29,162 nt of DNA, from NCBI GenBank assembly GCA_900542175.1, contig UQNC01000025.1:1-29162 (forward strand), written 5' to 3'. Source of the DNA: an uncultured Collinsella sp. GTDB lineage: Bacteria; Actinomycetota; Coriobacteriia; Coriobacteriales; Coriobacteriaceae. Below, in pieces: positions 14,623 through 21,981 of this stretch. Made by a program: the position numbers and the translations under genes. A model generated the notes under the pieces. It ran no database searches and had not been told where the DNA came from. It saw nothing but the letters and a program-made list of their open reading frames with translations. Positions within the stretch are counted from its first letter, which is position 1. Each line of letters starts with the position of its first letter.

Positions 14623-17600
14623 ATGCCTAAACGTACTGACATCAAACGTATCCTCGTCATTGGTTCGGGCCCCATCGTTATCGGTCAGGCCTGTGAGTTC
14701 GACTACTCCGGCGCCCAGGCCTGCAAGGTGCTCAAGGAGGATGGCTTTGAGGTCATCCTGGTCAACTCCAACCCGGCAACCATCATGACCGACCCGGGTC
14801 TTGCCGACCGCACCTATGTCGAGCCCATCACCGCCGAGTTTATCGAGCGCGTAATCAAGAAAGAGCGTCCGGACGCGCTGCTGCCCACGCTGGGCGGCCA
14901 GACCGGTCTGAACGCCGCCGTCGAGCTGGCGAAAGACGGCACGCTCGACAAGTACGGCGTCGAGATGATCGGCTGCGACCTGGCCGCCATCGAGCGCGGC
15001 GAGGACCGCAAGCTCTTTAACGAGGCCATGGCCGAGATCGGCCTGGAGGTCGCGCGCTCGGGCTATGCCTACAGCGTGGCCGACGCCGAGGCCATCGCCG
15101 AGCGCGTGGGATATCCCTGCGTGCTGCGTCCGAGCTTTACCCTCGGCGGCGCCGGTGGTGGCATCGCGCATACTCACGAGGAGCTCGTCTCCATCGTGAG
15201 CCAGGGCCTGGAGCTCTCGCCTGCCCACGAGGTGCTGGTCGAGGAGTCCATCGAGGGTTGGAAAGAGTACGAGATGGAGGTCATGCGTGACCACGCCGGC
15301 AACGGCATCATCGTGTGCTCCATCGAGAACCTCGACCCCATGGGCGTGCATACCGGCGACTCCATCACCGTGGCGCCGGCGCAGACGCTCTCCGACCTGG
15401 AGTATCAGCGCATGCGTGTCGCGTCGCTCGCCATCTTGGAGAAGATTGGCGTCGAGACCGGCGGCTCCAACGTGCAGTTTGCCGTGAACCCCCAGACCGG
15501 TCGCTTGATCGTCATCGAGATGAACCCGCGCGTGAGCCGTTCGTCCGCGCTGGCCTCCAAGGCCACGGGTTTCCCCATCGCTAAGGCCGCCGCGCGCCTT
15601 GCCGTGGGCTACACACTTGACGAGATCGTCAACGACATTACCAAGGCAACGCCCGCCTGCTTTGAGCCCACGATCGACTACTGTGTGGTCAAGGTGCCGC
15701 GCTTTGCCTTCGAGAAGTTCAAGGGTACCGACCCCACGCTCACCACGCGCATGAAGGCCGTGGGCGAGATCATGGCGATCGGCCGCACCTTTGAGGAGGC
15801 CTTTGGCAAGGCCATGCGTTCGCTGGAGGACGGGCATCAGGGCATTTGTGCCGGTGGCAAGGAAGGTGCCGACAAGCTGAGCGACGATGAGCTCGCTCAA
15901 GCCGTGGCAACGCCGACCGAGCACCGCATCTTCTTTGTGGTCGAGGCCCTGCGTCGTGGCTGGGACATCGCTCGCATCCATGCCACCTGCGGCATCGACC
16001 CGTGGTACCTCAACCGCATCAACGACATGGTGCAGGTCCAGGAGAGCATCCGCGGCCTGCGTGTGGAGGATATCGACGCCGACGCGATGCGCCTGCTCAA
16101 GCAGTACGGCACGAGCGACGCCGAGATCGCCGCGCTGACCGGCTCGGACGAGCGCTTTGTGCGCGCCTATCGCAAGGGCCTTGGCGTGGTTCCCAGCATG
16201 AAGACGGTCGATACCTGCGCTGCGGAGTTCTCGAGCGCCACGGAGTACCACTACAAGACGTACGAGAACATCTACCGCACGAGCCCGGATGCCAAGAAGT
16301 GCGTGGCTCCCGACGAGACCACGCCGGCGGACAAGCCCAAGGCGATGATCCTGGGCGCCGGCCCCAACCGCATTGGCCAGGGTATCGAGTTCGATTACTG
16401 CTGCGTGCACGCGAGCTACGCGCTGGCGGCCCGCGGCTTTGAGACCATCATGGTCAACTGCAATCCCGAGACCGTTTCGACCGACTACGACACGTCCGAC
16501 CGCCTTTACTTTGAGCCGCTTACCTACGAGGACGTCATGGACGTTATCGATGTTGAGCGCCCCGACGGCGTCGTGGTGACGCTTGGCGGCCAGACCCCGC
16601 TTAAGCTGGCGCGCATACTCGAGGAGAGTGGCGTCAACATCATGGGCACCAAGCCGGATGCCATCGACTTTGCCGAGGACCGCGAGCGCTTTGCCGCCCT
16701 GCTCGACAAGCTGGGCATCATGTACCCGCCGGCGGGCCAGGCCACCTCGTTTGAGGAGGCCGAGGCCGTGGCCGCGCACATCGGCTACCCACTGCTGGTG
16801 CGTCCGAGCTACGTGCTGGGCGGCCGCGGCATGATGATCGCCTACGATGCCGAGCATCTGCGCGATTACATGGCCGAGGCTGCGCGCATTAGCCCCGACT
16901 ACCCGGTGTACCTCGATCGCTTCCTGGAGGGTGCGATCGAGTCCGATGTCGACGCTCTGTGCGATGGCGAAGAGGTCTACATCGGCGGCATTCTGGAGCA
17001 TATCGAGGAGGCCGGTATTCACTCCGGCGACTCTGCGACCTGCATTCCGCCGTTCAGCTTTAGCGAGAGCCTGCAGGCAAAGCTCCGCGAGACCACGCGC
17101 CGCATCGCGATGGCGCTGGGCGTGCGCGGCCTGGTCAACGTGCAGTACGCCATCAAGGGCGAGACCGTTTACGTGATCGAGGCCAACCCGCGTGCCAGCC
17201 GCACCGTGCCGTTTATCTCCAAGGCCACCGGCGTGCCGCTGGCCAAGTGCGCGGCGCGTATCATGGCGGGTGATTCCATCGCAAGCCTGGGCCTGCCGAG
17301 CGACGAGCGTCAGCTGGACTGGTTCTGCATGAAGGAAGCCGTTATGCCCTGGGGCCGTTTCCCGGGCGCCGACGTTATCCTGGGGCCCGAGATGAAGTCG
17401 ACGGGCGAGGTCATGGGTATCGCCATGAGCTATCCCGAGGCATACGCCAAGACGCAGCTGGCGATCGACTACAAGCTGCCCGACCCGAGCGCCGGCAAGG
17501 TGTTCATTAGCGTGTGCGACCGCGACAAGCGCCATATCCTTTCGGTCGCCCGCATCCTGCGCTACCTGGGCTTTGATATCTGCTCCACCGAGGGTACGGC

Positions 17601-17937
17601 GCGCGTTCTGCGTGGAGGCAACGTGACGTGCGAGGTCGTGGAGAAGATTAGCGGCCCGCACGACGGCGAGCGTCCCAACATCGGTGACCTGATCGCCGAT
17701 GGCAAGATTGCGATAATCATCAACACGCCGTACGGTCCGGGCTCGCGTGGCGATGGCTATCTGCTACGTACCGAGGCCGTGCGCCGCGGCGTGACCTGCG
17801 TGACGGCGATGTCTGCAGCCAACACCTACGTGAGTGCCATCGAGGCGGTGCGCGAGGACCAGCAGGGTCACGGCAGCGCCAACGACATGGGCATGGACGT
17901 CATCGCCCTGCAGGACCTGCCGCAGTACACGGTGTAG
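14623..17937 (+). CDS. carB: carbamoyl-phosphate synthase large subunit
   Basis: A 1104-residue CarB, close to the usual 1070-1100. Two homologous ATP-grasp halves are present. The first begins ILVIGSGPIVIGQACEFDYS, with PTLGGQTGLNAAVEL and FVIEMNPRVSRSS-like text (VIEMNPRVSRSSALASKATG). The second begins MILGAGPNRIGQGIEFDY, with VTLGGQTPLKLA and VIEANPRASRTVPFISK. A C-terminal MGS-type domain (from about 960) binds allosteric effectors in homologues. It makes carbamoyl phosphate from bicarbonate, ATP and the ammonia tunnelled from CarA. AGGAGG precedes the ATG. It lies 98 bases after carA, with a short GCTGACT/AGTCAGC hairpin (14575-14602) in the gap, and is probably cotranscribed. Confidence 0.98.
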   Translation: MPKRTDIKRILVIGSGPIVIGQACEFDYSGAQACKVLKEDGFEVILVNSNPATIMTDPGLADRTYVEPITAEFIERVIKKERPDALLPTLGGQTGLNAAVELAKDGTLDKYGVEMIGCDLAAIERGEDRKLFNEAMAEIGLEVARSGYAYSVADAEAIAERVGYPCVLRPSFTLGGAGGGIAHTHEELVSIVSQGLELSPAHEVLVEESIEGWKEYEMEVMRDHAGNGIIVCSIENLDPMGVHTGDSITVAPAQTLSDLEYQRMRVASLAILEKIGVETGGSNVQFAVNPQTGRLIVIEMNPRVSRSSALASKATGFPIAKAAARLAVGYTLDEIVNDITKATPACFEPTIDYCVVKVPRFAFEKFKGTDPTLTTRMKAVGEIMAIGRTFEEAFGKAMRSLEDGHQGICAGGKEGADKLSDDELAQAVATPTEHRIFFVVEALRRGWDIARIHATCGIDPWYLNRINDMVQVQESIRGLRVEDIDADAMRLLKQYGTSDAEIAALTGSDERFVRAYRKGLGVVPSMKTVDTCAAEFSSATEYHYKTYENIYRTSPDAKKCVAPDETTPADKPKAMILGAGPNRIGQGIEFDYCCVHASYALAARGFETIMVNCNPETVSTDYDTSDRLYFEPLTYEDVMDVIDVERPDGVVVTLGGQTPLKLARILEESGVNIMGTKPDAIDFAEDRERFAALLDKLGIMYPPAGQATSFEEAEAVAAHIGYPLLVRPSYVLGGRGMMIAYDAEHLRDYMAEAARISPDYPVYLDRFLEGAIESDVDALCDGEEVYIGGILEHIEEAGIHSGDSATCIPPFSFSESLQAKLRETTRRIAMALGVRGLVNVQYAIKGETVYVIEANPRASRTVPFISKATGVPLAKCAARIMAGDSIASLGLPSDERQLDWFCMKEAVMPWGRFPGADVILGPEMKSTGEVMGIAMSYPEAYAKTQLAIDYKLPDPSAGKVFISVCDRDKRHILSVARILRYLGFDICSTEGTARVLRGGNVTCEVVEKISGPHDGERPNIGDLIADGKIAIIINTPYGPGSRGDGYLLRTEAVRRGVTCVTAMSAANTYVSAIEAVREDQQGHGSANDMGMDVIALQDLPQYTV

Positions 17938-17948
17938 TTGACCTGGCC

Positions 17949-18033
17949 GGCCGGGGCGGCAGCCGGACACTTTCTCTCGGAAACTGGGCTTCGCGAAGTT
18001 TTCCGAGAGAAAGGTCCGCCTCCCGCCCCGGCC
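17949..18033. repeat. long near-perfect hairpin A (carB-purE)
   Basis: Left arm 17949-17985 and right arm 17997-18033 pair along about 37 positions with two mismatches and two single-base bulges. The outermost 11 bp (GGCCGGGGCGG) and the inner CTTTCTCTCGGAA are perfect. The tip contains CTTCGCGAAG. No T-tract follows, so it is more than a simple terminator. It begins 12 bases after the carB stop. Confidence 0.8.
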
Positions 18034-18106
18034 TGCGGTGACTCGGTTGCACCGTGTGCTGCCGAAGGGGCTTTGCGCGATGACTAGGGCTGAATAAAAA
18101 GTGAGT

Positions 18107-18142
18107 GTGGGATCCGCCGTTCGTTCGAACGGCGGATTCCAC
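18107..18142 (+). terminator. 17-bp hairpin downstream of carB
   Basis: GTGGGATCCGCCGTTCG (18107-18123) pairs with 18126-18142 with one G-U pair. The tail is GTTAATATTTC, moderately T-rich. It probably ends the carAB transcript. Its inner arms match the hairpin in the carA tail. Confidence 0.6.
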
Positions 18143-18189
18143 GTTAATATTTCAGCCAACGTACGTCATGGCAATCCCCGGTAGGTCCC

Positions 18190-18282
18190 CGGGTGCCCCG
18201 CGGCGGGCTGGGTTTATTGTCTGAGCGACTTTGCGAAGCAAGGGGAGCGAAGATAAAAACCCAGCCCGACGCGGGGCACCCG
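18190..18282. repeat. long near-perfect hairpin B (carB-purE)
   Basis: Left arm 18190-18215 and right arm 18257-18282 pair over 26 bp with one mismatch (outer CGGGTGCCCCGCG, inner CGGGCTGGGTTT). The loop holds CTTTGCGAAG, very like the tip of hairpin A. It ends about 24 bases before the purE -10. Confidence 0.8.
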
Positions 18283-18305
18283 CAGACCGCAGGGACGGGA
18301 GCAGC

Positions 18306-18323
18306 TATACTACTCTCAGTAGT
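18306..18323 (+). promoter_or_regulatory. purE -10 region with overlapping palindrome
   Basis: TATACT (18306-18311) is a good -10 without a clear -35. It overlaps ACTACT-CTC-AGTAGT (18309-18323), an inverted repeat at the likely start of transcription that could be an operator or leader hairpin. Confidence 0.5.
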
Positions 18324-18374
18324 TAAGGGTCGCGGATTGGCCGCGTCACCGCTCTCAACAGGAGGTCTTTGTTT

Positions 18375-18839
18375 ATGGCAGATCAGAAGCCGGTTGTCGG
18401 GATCATCATGGGCTCCAAGTCCGATCTGGGCGTTATGGAAGGCTGCACCGCCGAGCTCGAGGCGCTTGGTGTGCCCTATGAGCTCGTCATTGCGAGCGCA
18501 CACCGCACGCCGGCGAAGGTCCACGAGTGGGCTTCGACTGCTGCTGATCGCGGTATCAAAGTGATTATCGCCGCCGCCGGCAAGGCTGCTCACCTGGGCG
18601 GTGTCGTGGCTGCCTTTACGCCGCTGCCGGTCATCGGCGTGCCTATGAAGACGAGTGACCTGGGCGGCATGGATTCGCTGCTGTCGATGGTGCAGATGCC
18701 TTCGGGTGTGCCCGTGGCCTGCGTTGCCATCAACGGTGCCAAGAACGCCGCCATTTACGCCACGCAGATTCTGGGTGCATGCGACCCCGAGTACCGCAAG
18801 GTTATCGAGAAGATGAAGCAGGAGATGGCCGACGCCTAG
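18375..18839 (+). CDS. purE: N5-CAIR mutase (PurE)
   Basis: A 154-residue PurE. GIIMGSKSDLGVMEGC, ASAHRTPAKV and the AAAGKAAHLGGVVAA loop are the substrate-binding signatures, and DSLLSMVQMPSGVPVA completes the pattern of the class I enzyme. This class moves the carboxyl of N5-CAIR to CAIR (purine step 6) and normally works with PurK, which is not in this window. ATG 18375 lies 9 bases after AGGAGG; a TTG at 18369 is too close to it. The sortase gene begins 35 bases downstream and may be cotranscribed. Confidence 0.96.
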   Translation: MADQKPVVGIIMGSKSDLGVMEGCTAELEALGVPYELVIASAHRTPAKVHEWASTAADRGIKVIIAAAGKAAHLGGVVAAFTPLPVIGVPMKTSDLGGMDSLLSMVQMPSGVPVACVAINGAKNAAIYATQILGACDPEYRKVIEKMKQEMADA

Positions 18840-18874
18840 GCGTTCCGCCGTTTCACCGCAGTATAAGGAGAGCC

Positions 18875-19879
18875 ATGTCCGACTATCAGGGAAAACGATT
18901 CAAGGCTTCTCAGATTCCCGATCCGTCGAAGCCGGGTGCTGCCCATGCGGCACAGCAGGGTCGGACATCCTCTCCTCAGCAGCCGCGAGCGGCGCGTCCT
19001 GTGACGCCGGCGACGCACCGACGCCAGGGCGCGCCGGCGGCGTATCGCCCCTCGTCATATGGCACGGCAAAGAAGCAGGCCCGGACGACGAGGCAACCGA
19101 GCGGCGCGCCGTCCAGCTACACCGAGCCGCCGCGTAAGAAGCGCCGCTCCATTATTCCCATTCTGCTCATCATCATCGGTATTGGCCTGATCGTTGCTGC
19201 GGCCGCTATCTTTATCAACGCGCAGATTGGCTACAAGCAGGCGAGCGAGTCGTATCAAAAAATCGAAAAGCAATATGTGAGCGACAAGGACGCCAGTGGC
19301 GTGCCAATTATCGACTTCAATGCGCTTGCCCAGACAAATCCCGAGGTTGTGGGTTGGATTTACGCGCCCGGCACCAACATCAACTACCCCGTGGTGCAGA
19401 CCAACAACAACTCCAAGTACCTCAACACGCTGTTCGACGGCACCGCCAATGCGTCGGGTGCCATCTTCCTGGATAGCGACGACACCGCGCCGGGCATGGT
19501 GGATCAGCAGACCACGATTTACGGTCATCACATGAACGACGGTTCGATGTTCAACGTGATTTCGGATACGACCGATCAAGCGACGTTCGACAGCATGGAC
19601 TACGTGTACTACATCACACGTGACGCGACGTATAAGCTGCGTCCGCTGGCGACCAAGGTGGTCGAGGACACGTATGCCAAGGCGCGCACGCCCAACTTTG
19701 AGGGCGATGACGGACTGAAGAATTATCTGTCCGAGATGCTCGACGGTGCCTCTGCCGTGGCGAGCGATGCCACCGATCGTGCCGCTTCGGCAACCAAGGT
19801 CGTAACGCTTGTGACCTGCCGTTCGCTGTCATTTAGCAATACGCGCGCCGTCATGGTGCTCACGCCGGTCGAGGAATAA
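18875..19879 (+). CDS. class B sortase
   Basis: A 334-residue sortase. A long basic, Pro/Gln/Ser-rich cytoplasmic N-terminus (about 1-88) precedes one membrane helix (about 90-115), then the class B catalytic domain: VGWIYAPGTNINYPVVQ, the histidine in YGHHM (216-220), catalytic Cys315 in TLVTC and Arg324 in NTRAVM. Sortases cut a sorting motif in secreted proteins and attach them to the cell wall or build pili. No substrate with a sorting signal is in this window. The ATG at 18875 follows AAGGAG. The N-terminal tail is longer than in most class B sortases. The location after purE looks incidental. Confidence 0.92.
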   Translation: MSDYQGKRFKASQIPDPSKPGAAHAAQQGRTSSPQQPRAARPVTPATHRRQGAPAAYRPSSYGTAKKQARTTRQPSGAPSSYTEPPRKKRRSIIPILLIIIGIGLIVAAAAIFINAQIGYKQASESYQKIEKQYVSDKDASGVPIIDFNALAQTNPEVVGWIYAPGTNINYPVVQTNNNSKYLNTLFDGTANASGAIFLDSDDTAPGMVDQQTTIYGHHMNDGSMFNVISDTTDQATFDSMDYVYYITRDATYKLRPLATKVVEDTYAKARTPNFEGDDGLKNYLSEMLDGASAVASDATDRAASATKVVTLVTCRSLSFSNTRAVMVLTPVEE

Positions 19880-19886
19880 AGTGTCC

Positions 19887-19909
19887 GGGCCCCGTCCCAA
19901 AAAGACTAC
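19887..19909. repeat. partial GGGAC-type repeat
   Basis: On the minus strand GGTAGTC-TTTTT-GGGACGGGG is visible, resembling half of a GGGAC palindrome. The expected second arm is missing. Confidence 0.3.
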
Positions 19910-19932
19910 CCTGGAAATCAAAAGGAGAAATG

Positions 19933-20349
19933 ATGCTTGAGAACGGCAAATCGATGCCTTCGGTTGATGCTTGGCTGCGCGAAGCCAAGGCCGATGTTTC
20001 GGCGGCTGATTGTGGGATGTACCTGACACACAACGGCGTGGTGCGCGCGACGCCCAAGGCCGAAGTGCGCGGAGTCGAGACCGATGGCGTGGCGCCAGGC
20101 CACAAGGTGGGCGGCATGGTGTTTGGCTTCGATGCCGAAAAGGTGCAGGCCGCTATCGAGGCGACGCGCACGATGCCGGGTATCGGCTATGTGCGCGTGT
20201 GGCTGGCGAGCGGCGAGCTTACCGTGGGCGACGACATCATGCTCGTGCTCATTGGCGGAGACATTCGCCCGCATGTGGTCGATGCGCTGCAGTCGCTCGT
20301 CGGCACCATCAAGAACGAGTGCGTGAGCGAGGTCGAGCGCGAGGCGTAA
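19933..20349 (+). CDS. MoaE-like protein lacking key catalytic residues
   Basis: A 138-residue protein resembling the large subunit of molybdopterin synthase in its second half. GIGYVRVWLASGELTVGDDIMLVLIGG and IRPHVVDALQSLV.GTIKNE follow the order of MoaE text (strand, G-L-x-VGD, strand, helix, IK). The HR pair before the G-L motif and the C-terminal W-K-K-E are not present (LA and VSEVERE instead), and the first part is short and divergent. Catalysis of molybdopterin synthesis is therefore doubtful. No moaD, moaA or moaC lies near. The ATG at 19933 is preferred over 19930 by distance from AAGGAG. A strong terminator follows. Confidence 0.55.
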   Translation: MLENGKSMPSVDAWLREAKADVSAADCGMYLTHNGVVRATPKAEVRGVETDGVAPGHKVGGMVFGFDAEKVQAAIEATRTMPGIGYVRVWLASGELTVGDDIMLVLIGGDIRPHVVDALQSLVGTIKNECVSEVEREA

Positions 20350-20382
20350 GGCCTCGTCGGCAATCCGAGTCTGTCTATAGCG

Positions 20383-20423
20383 AAAGCCCGCCGGCAGTTC
20401 ATGTAGATCTGCCAGCGGGCTTT
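20383..20423. terminator. bidirectional terminator
   Basis: AAAGCCCGCCGGCAG (20383-20397) pairs with 20409-20423 with one mismatch, loop of 11 bases. A and T runs at the outer ends are short. It sits between the converging MoaE-like (+) and CmpB-like (-) genes and suits both. Confidence 0.75.
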
Positions 20424-20455
20424 GATGTGTTGGAGCTATTTTGCTCTGGCGTTTG

Positions 20456-21685
20456 CTACACGCGTGTGGCGTCCTTGGGGCTCATGGTCATACTCTGAAA
20501 ACGGTTCTCCATATATTCGTTATCGAAATGCTTGTCATAGAACTGTGCGACGGGAATATTTCGAACGGTTCCGTTGACGCGCTGATACCAATAGTCGAGC
20601 GATTGCAACGTCATGACGCCGTCGATCAACATGACGGCGGTCAGGATGACGGTAGCAGAGTAGCGGCGTTTCCATGGAATCATATTGATGAGCTTAAGCA
20701 GGCGCGGCAGCAAGACCTTGATCCAGATGAGGCCACCCAGGCCCCACATGCAGGCAAACGGCGTGCATGTGCGTCCCCCGGTCAATACCGCGATGGGATC
20801 GGGCATGCCGAATAGCCTAATGTGTGAATAGCTCCACGACACCACGCCAAATGAGGTCTGCATAAACCAGCCTACAAACACCTCGAAAGCGCCGCCGATC
20901 AGGGCACTTACCAGGAAAATGATCAGAGGATTCTTTTTATAGAAGCGGTTGAGCGCCATGGTCATGAGCACCGCGCCAAATCCGTAGATGGGGCTAAAGG
21001 GGCCAAATAGCATACCGGCACGGTCCTGATAGACGCCGGGATCGACGACGACCATATGCCAGACTTCCTCGAGAATGAGACCTAACACGCTGCAGACGAA
21101 GAATACCCAGAACAGGTTGAAGTAGTTGAGCTTGATGTAGCCCTCGCCGGTTTCGTCGCGGCCGAGCATCCCCTCGGCGGCGGCATCGCGGTCGAGCATC
21201 TCTTGCAGACGGCGCTGCAGTTCGCGCTCCTGGCGTAGCGTGGGGTCGACGGTGGCCGACAGCGCAATGAGGATGACAAGCTGGACGGCGGGGCGCAGCA
21301 GGAAGGGTCCGATGCCCTGGAGCATCACGTCAACTAAAAGCTCCACGACGGTAAATGCGATGAGGACGTAAGACAGGCGGGCGGCATTGCGCCGCTGGTC
21401 CTTGATGAGGTTCAGGCCAAAGACGATCAAGATGATCGCGCTTGCCGCCGAGAGCATAATGCCGGCGACGATAAGGCCAACCGCGACCAGGGTGTTATCA
21501 CCGAGCTTAGCGGCGACGTTGCCGTTAATGAGTGCGGTGATGACCTGCCACATAAAGACGGCGACTGACGGGAGCGTGCCCACGCCAGATAGGGTGCACA
21601 GGACTGCGTAGACCTTGATGATAAGGGGGCTCTTCTTGGCCTCCGTGGTGCTGGGGACACTGGGGTCGAGTTGATTTCGATCCAT
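20456..21685 (-). CDS. CmpB-type putative ABC permease
   Basis: A 409-residue polytopic membrane protein. About four hydrophobic helices occupy residues 20-145, then a charged linker (RQERELQRRLQEMLDRDAAAEG), then the region matching the putative ABC-transporter type IV (CmpB, PF06541) family: FWVFFVCSVLGLILEE, RAGMLFGPFSPIYGFGAVL and GGAFEVFVGWFMQ. The function of the family is not established and no ATPase gene is adjacent. The start at ATG 21685 has AAAGG about 8 bases upstream. It is the only minus-strand protein gene between 3 and 29 kb. Confidence 0.78.
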   Translation of the reverse strand: MDRNQLDPSVPSTTEAKKSPLIIKVYAVLCTLSGVGTLPSVAVFMWQVITALINGNVAAKLGDNTLVAVGLIVAGIMLSAASAIILIVFGLNLIKDQRRNAARLSYVLIAFTVVELLVDVMLQGIGPFLLRPAVQLVILIALSATVDPTLRQERELQRRLQEMLDRDAAAEGMLGRDETGEGYIKLNYFNLFWVFFVCSVLGLILEEVWHMVVVDPGVYQDRAGMLFGPFSPIYGFGAVLMTMALNRFYKKNPLIIFLVSALIGGAFEVFVGWFMQTSFGVVSWSYSHIRLFGMPDPIAVLTGGRTCTPFACMWGLGGLIWIKVLLPRLLKLINMIPWKRRYSATVILTAVMLIDGVMTLQSLDYWYQRVNGTVRNIPVAQFYDKHFDNEYMENRFQSMTMSPKDATRV

Positions 21686-21934
21686 ACGCTACCTTTCTCG
21701 TCTTGTAGTAGCCTACAAGGATACGCCGACGACCAGCTAAAAGACAGGACGAACGTCCCAATTGCAACAATGTAGCCCCTAGCGCGGGCGAGACACGGCG
21801 CACGGGAAGTCTTCGAGGCCGTTGCCCCTGAGAGTGGACTACCCAATAAAATGTTTGGCCGCAAAACGGATTATTAGCTCGGTGGGCTTTTAAAAAGCGC
21901 TGCTCATGCGCTGGGGAGCGCGTCGCACCGTGCG
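21686..21934. other. divergent intergenic region, CmpB-like gene / purF
   Basis: No gene is seen. CTTGTAG-TAGC-CTACAAG (21702-21719) is a 7-bp hairpin or operator just upstream of the minus-strand gene. GGACG-AA-CGTCC lies near 21748. Confidence 0.45.
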
Positions 21935-21940
21935 TATAAT
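21935..21940 (+). promoter_or_regulatory. -10 of the purF promoter
   Basis: A perfect TATAAT at 21935-21940 with a weak -35 (TGGGGA at 17 bases). The 5' leader would be about 35 bases and includes GGCG-GGTAA-CGCC. Confidence 0.6.
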
Positions 21941-21981
21941 AAGGCGGGTAACGCCAAAATACGAGGCTCTGAGGGGATGCC

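Noticed and set aside
14617..17661. 1014-codon open frame on the minus strand opposite carB
   Set aside because: It mirrors the GC-rich codon pattern of carB, has no ribosome site or family resemblance, and its translation is low-complexity (rich in H, R, A, L, G).
18193..18564. 123-codon open frame upstream of and overlapping purE
   Set aside because: Runs through hairpin B and the purE promoter and is out of frame with purE.
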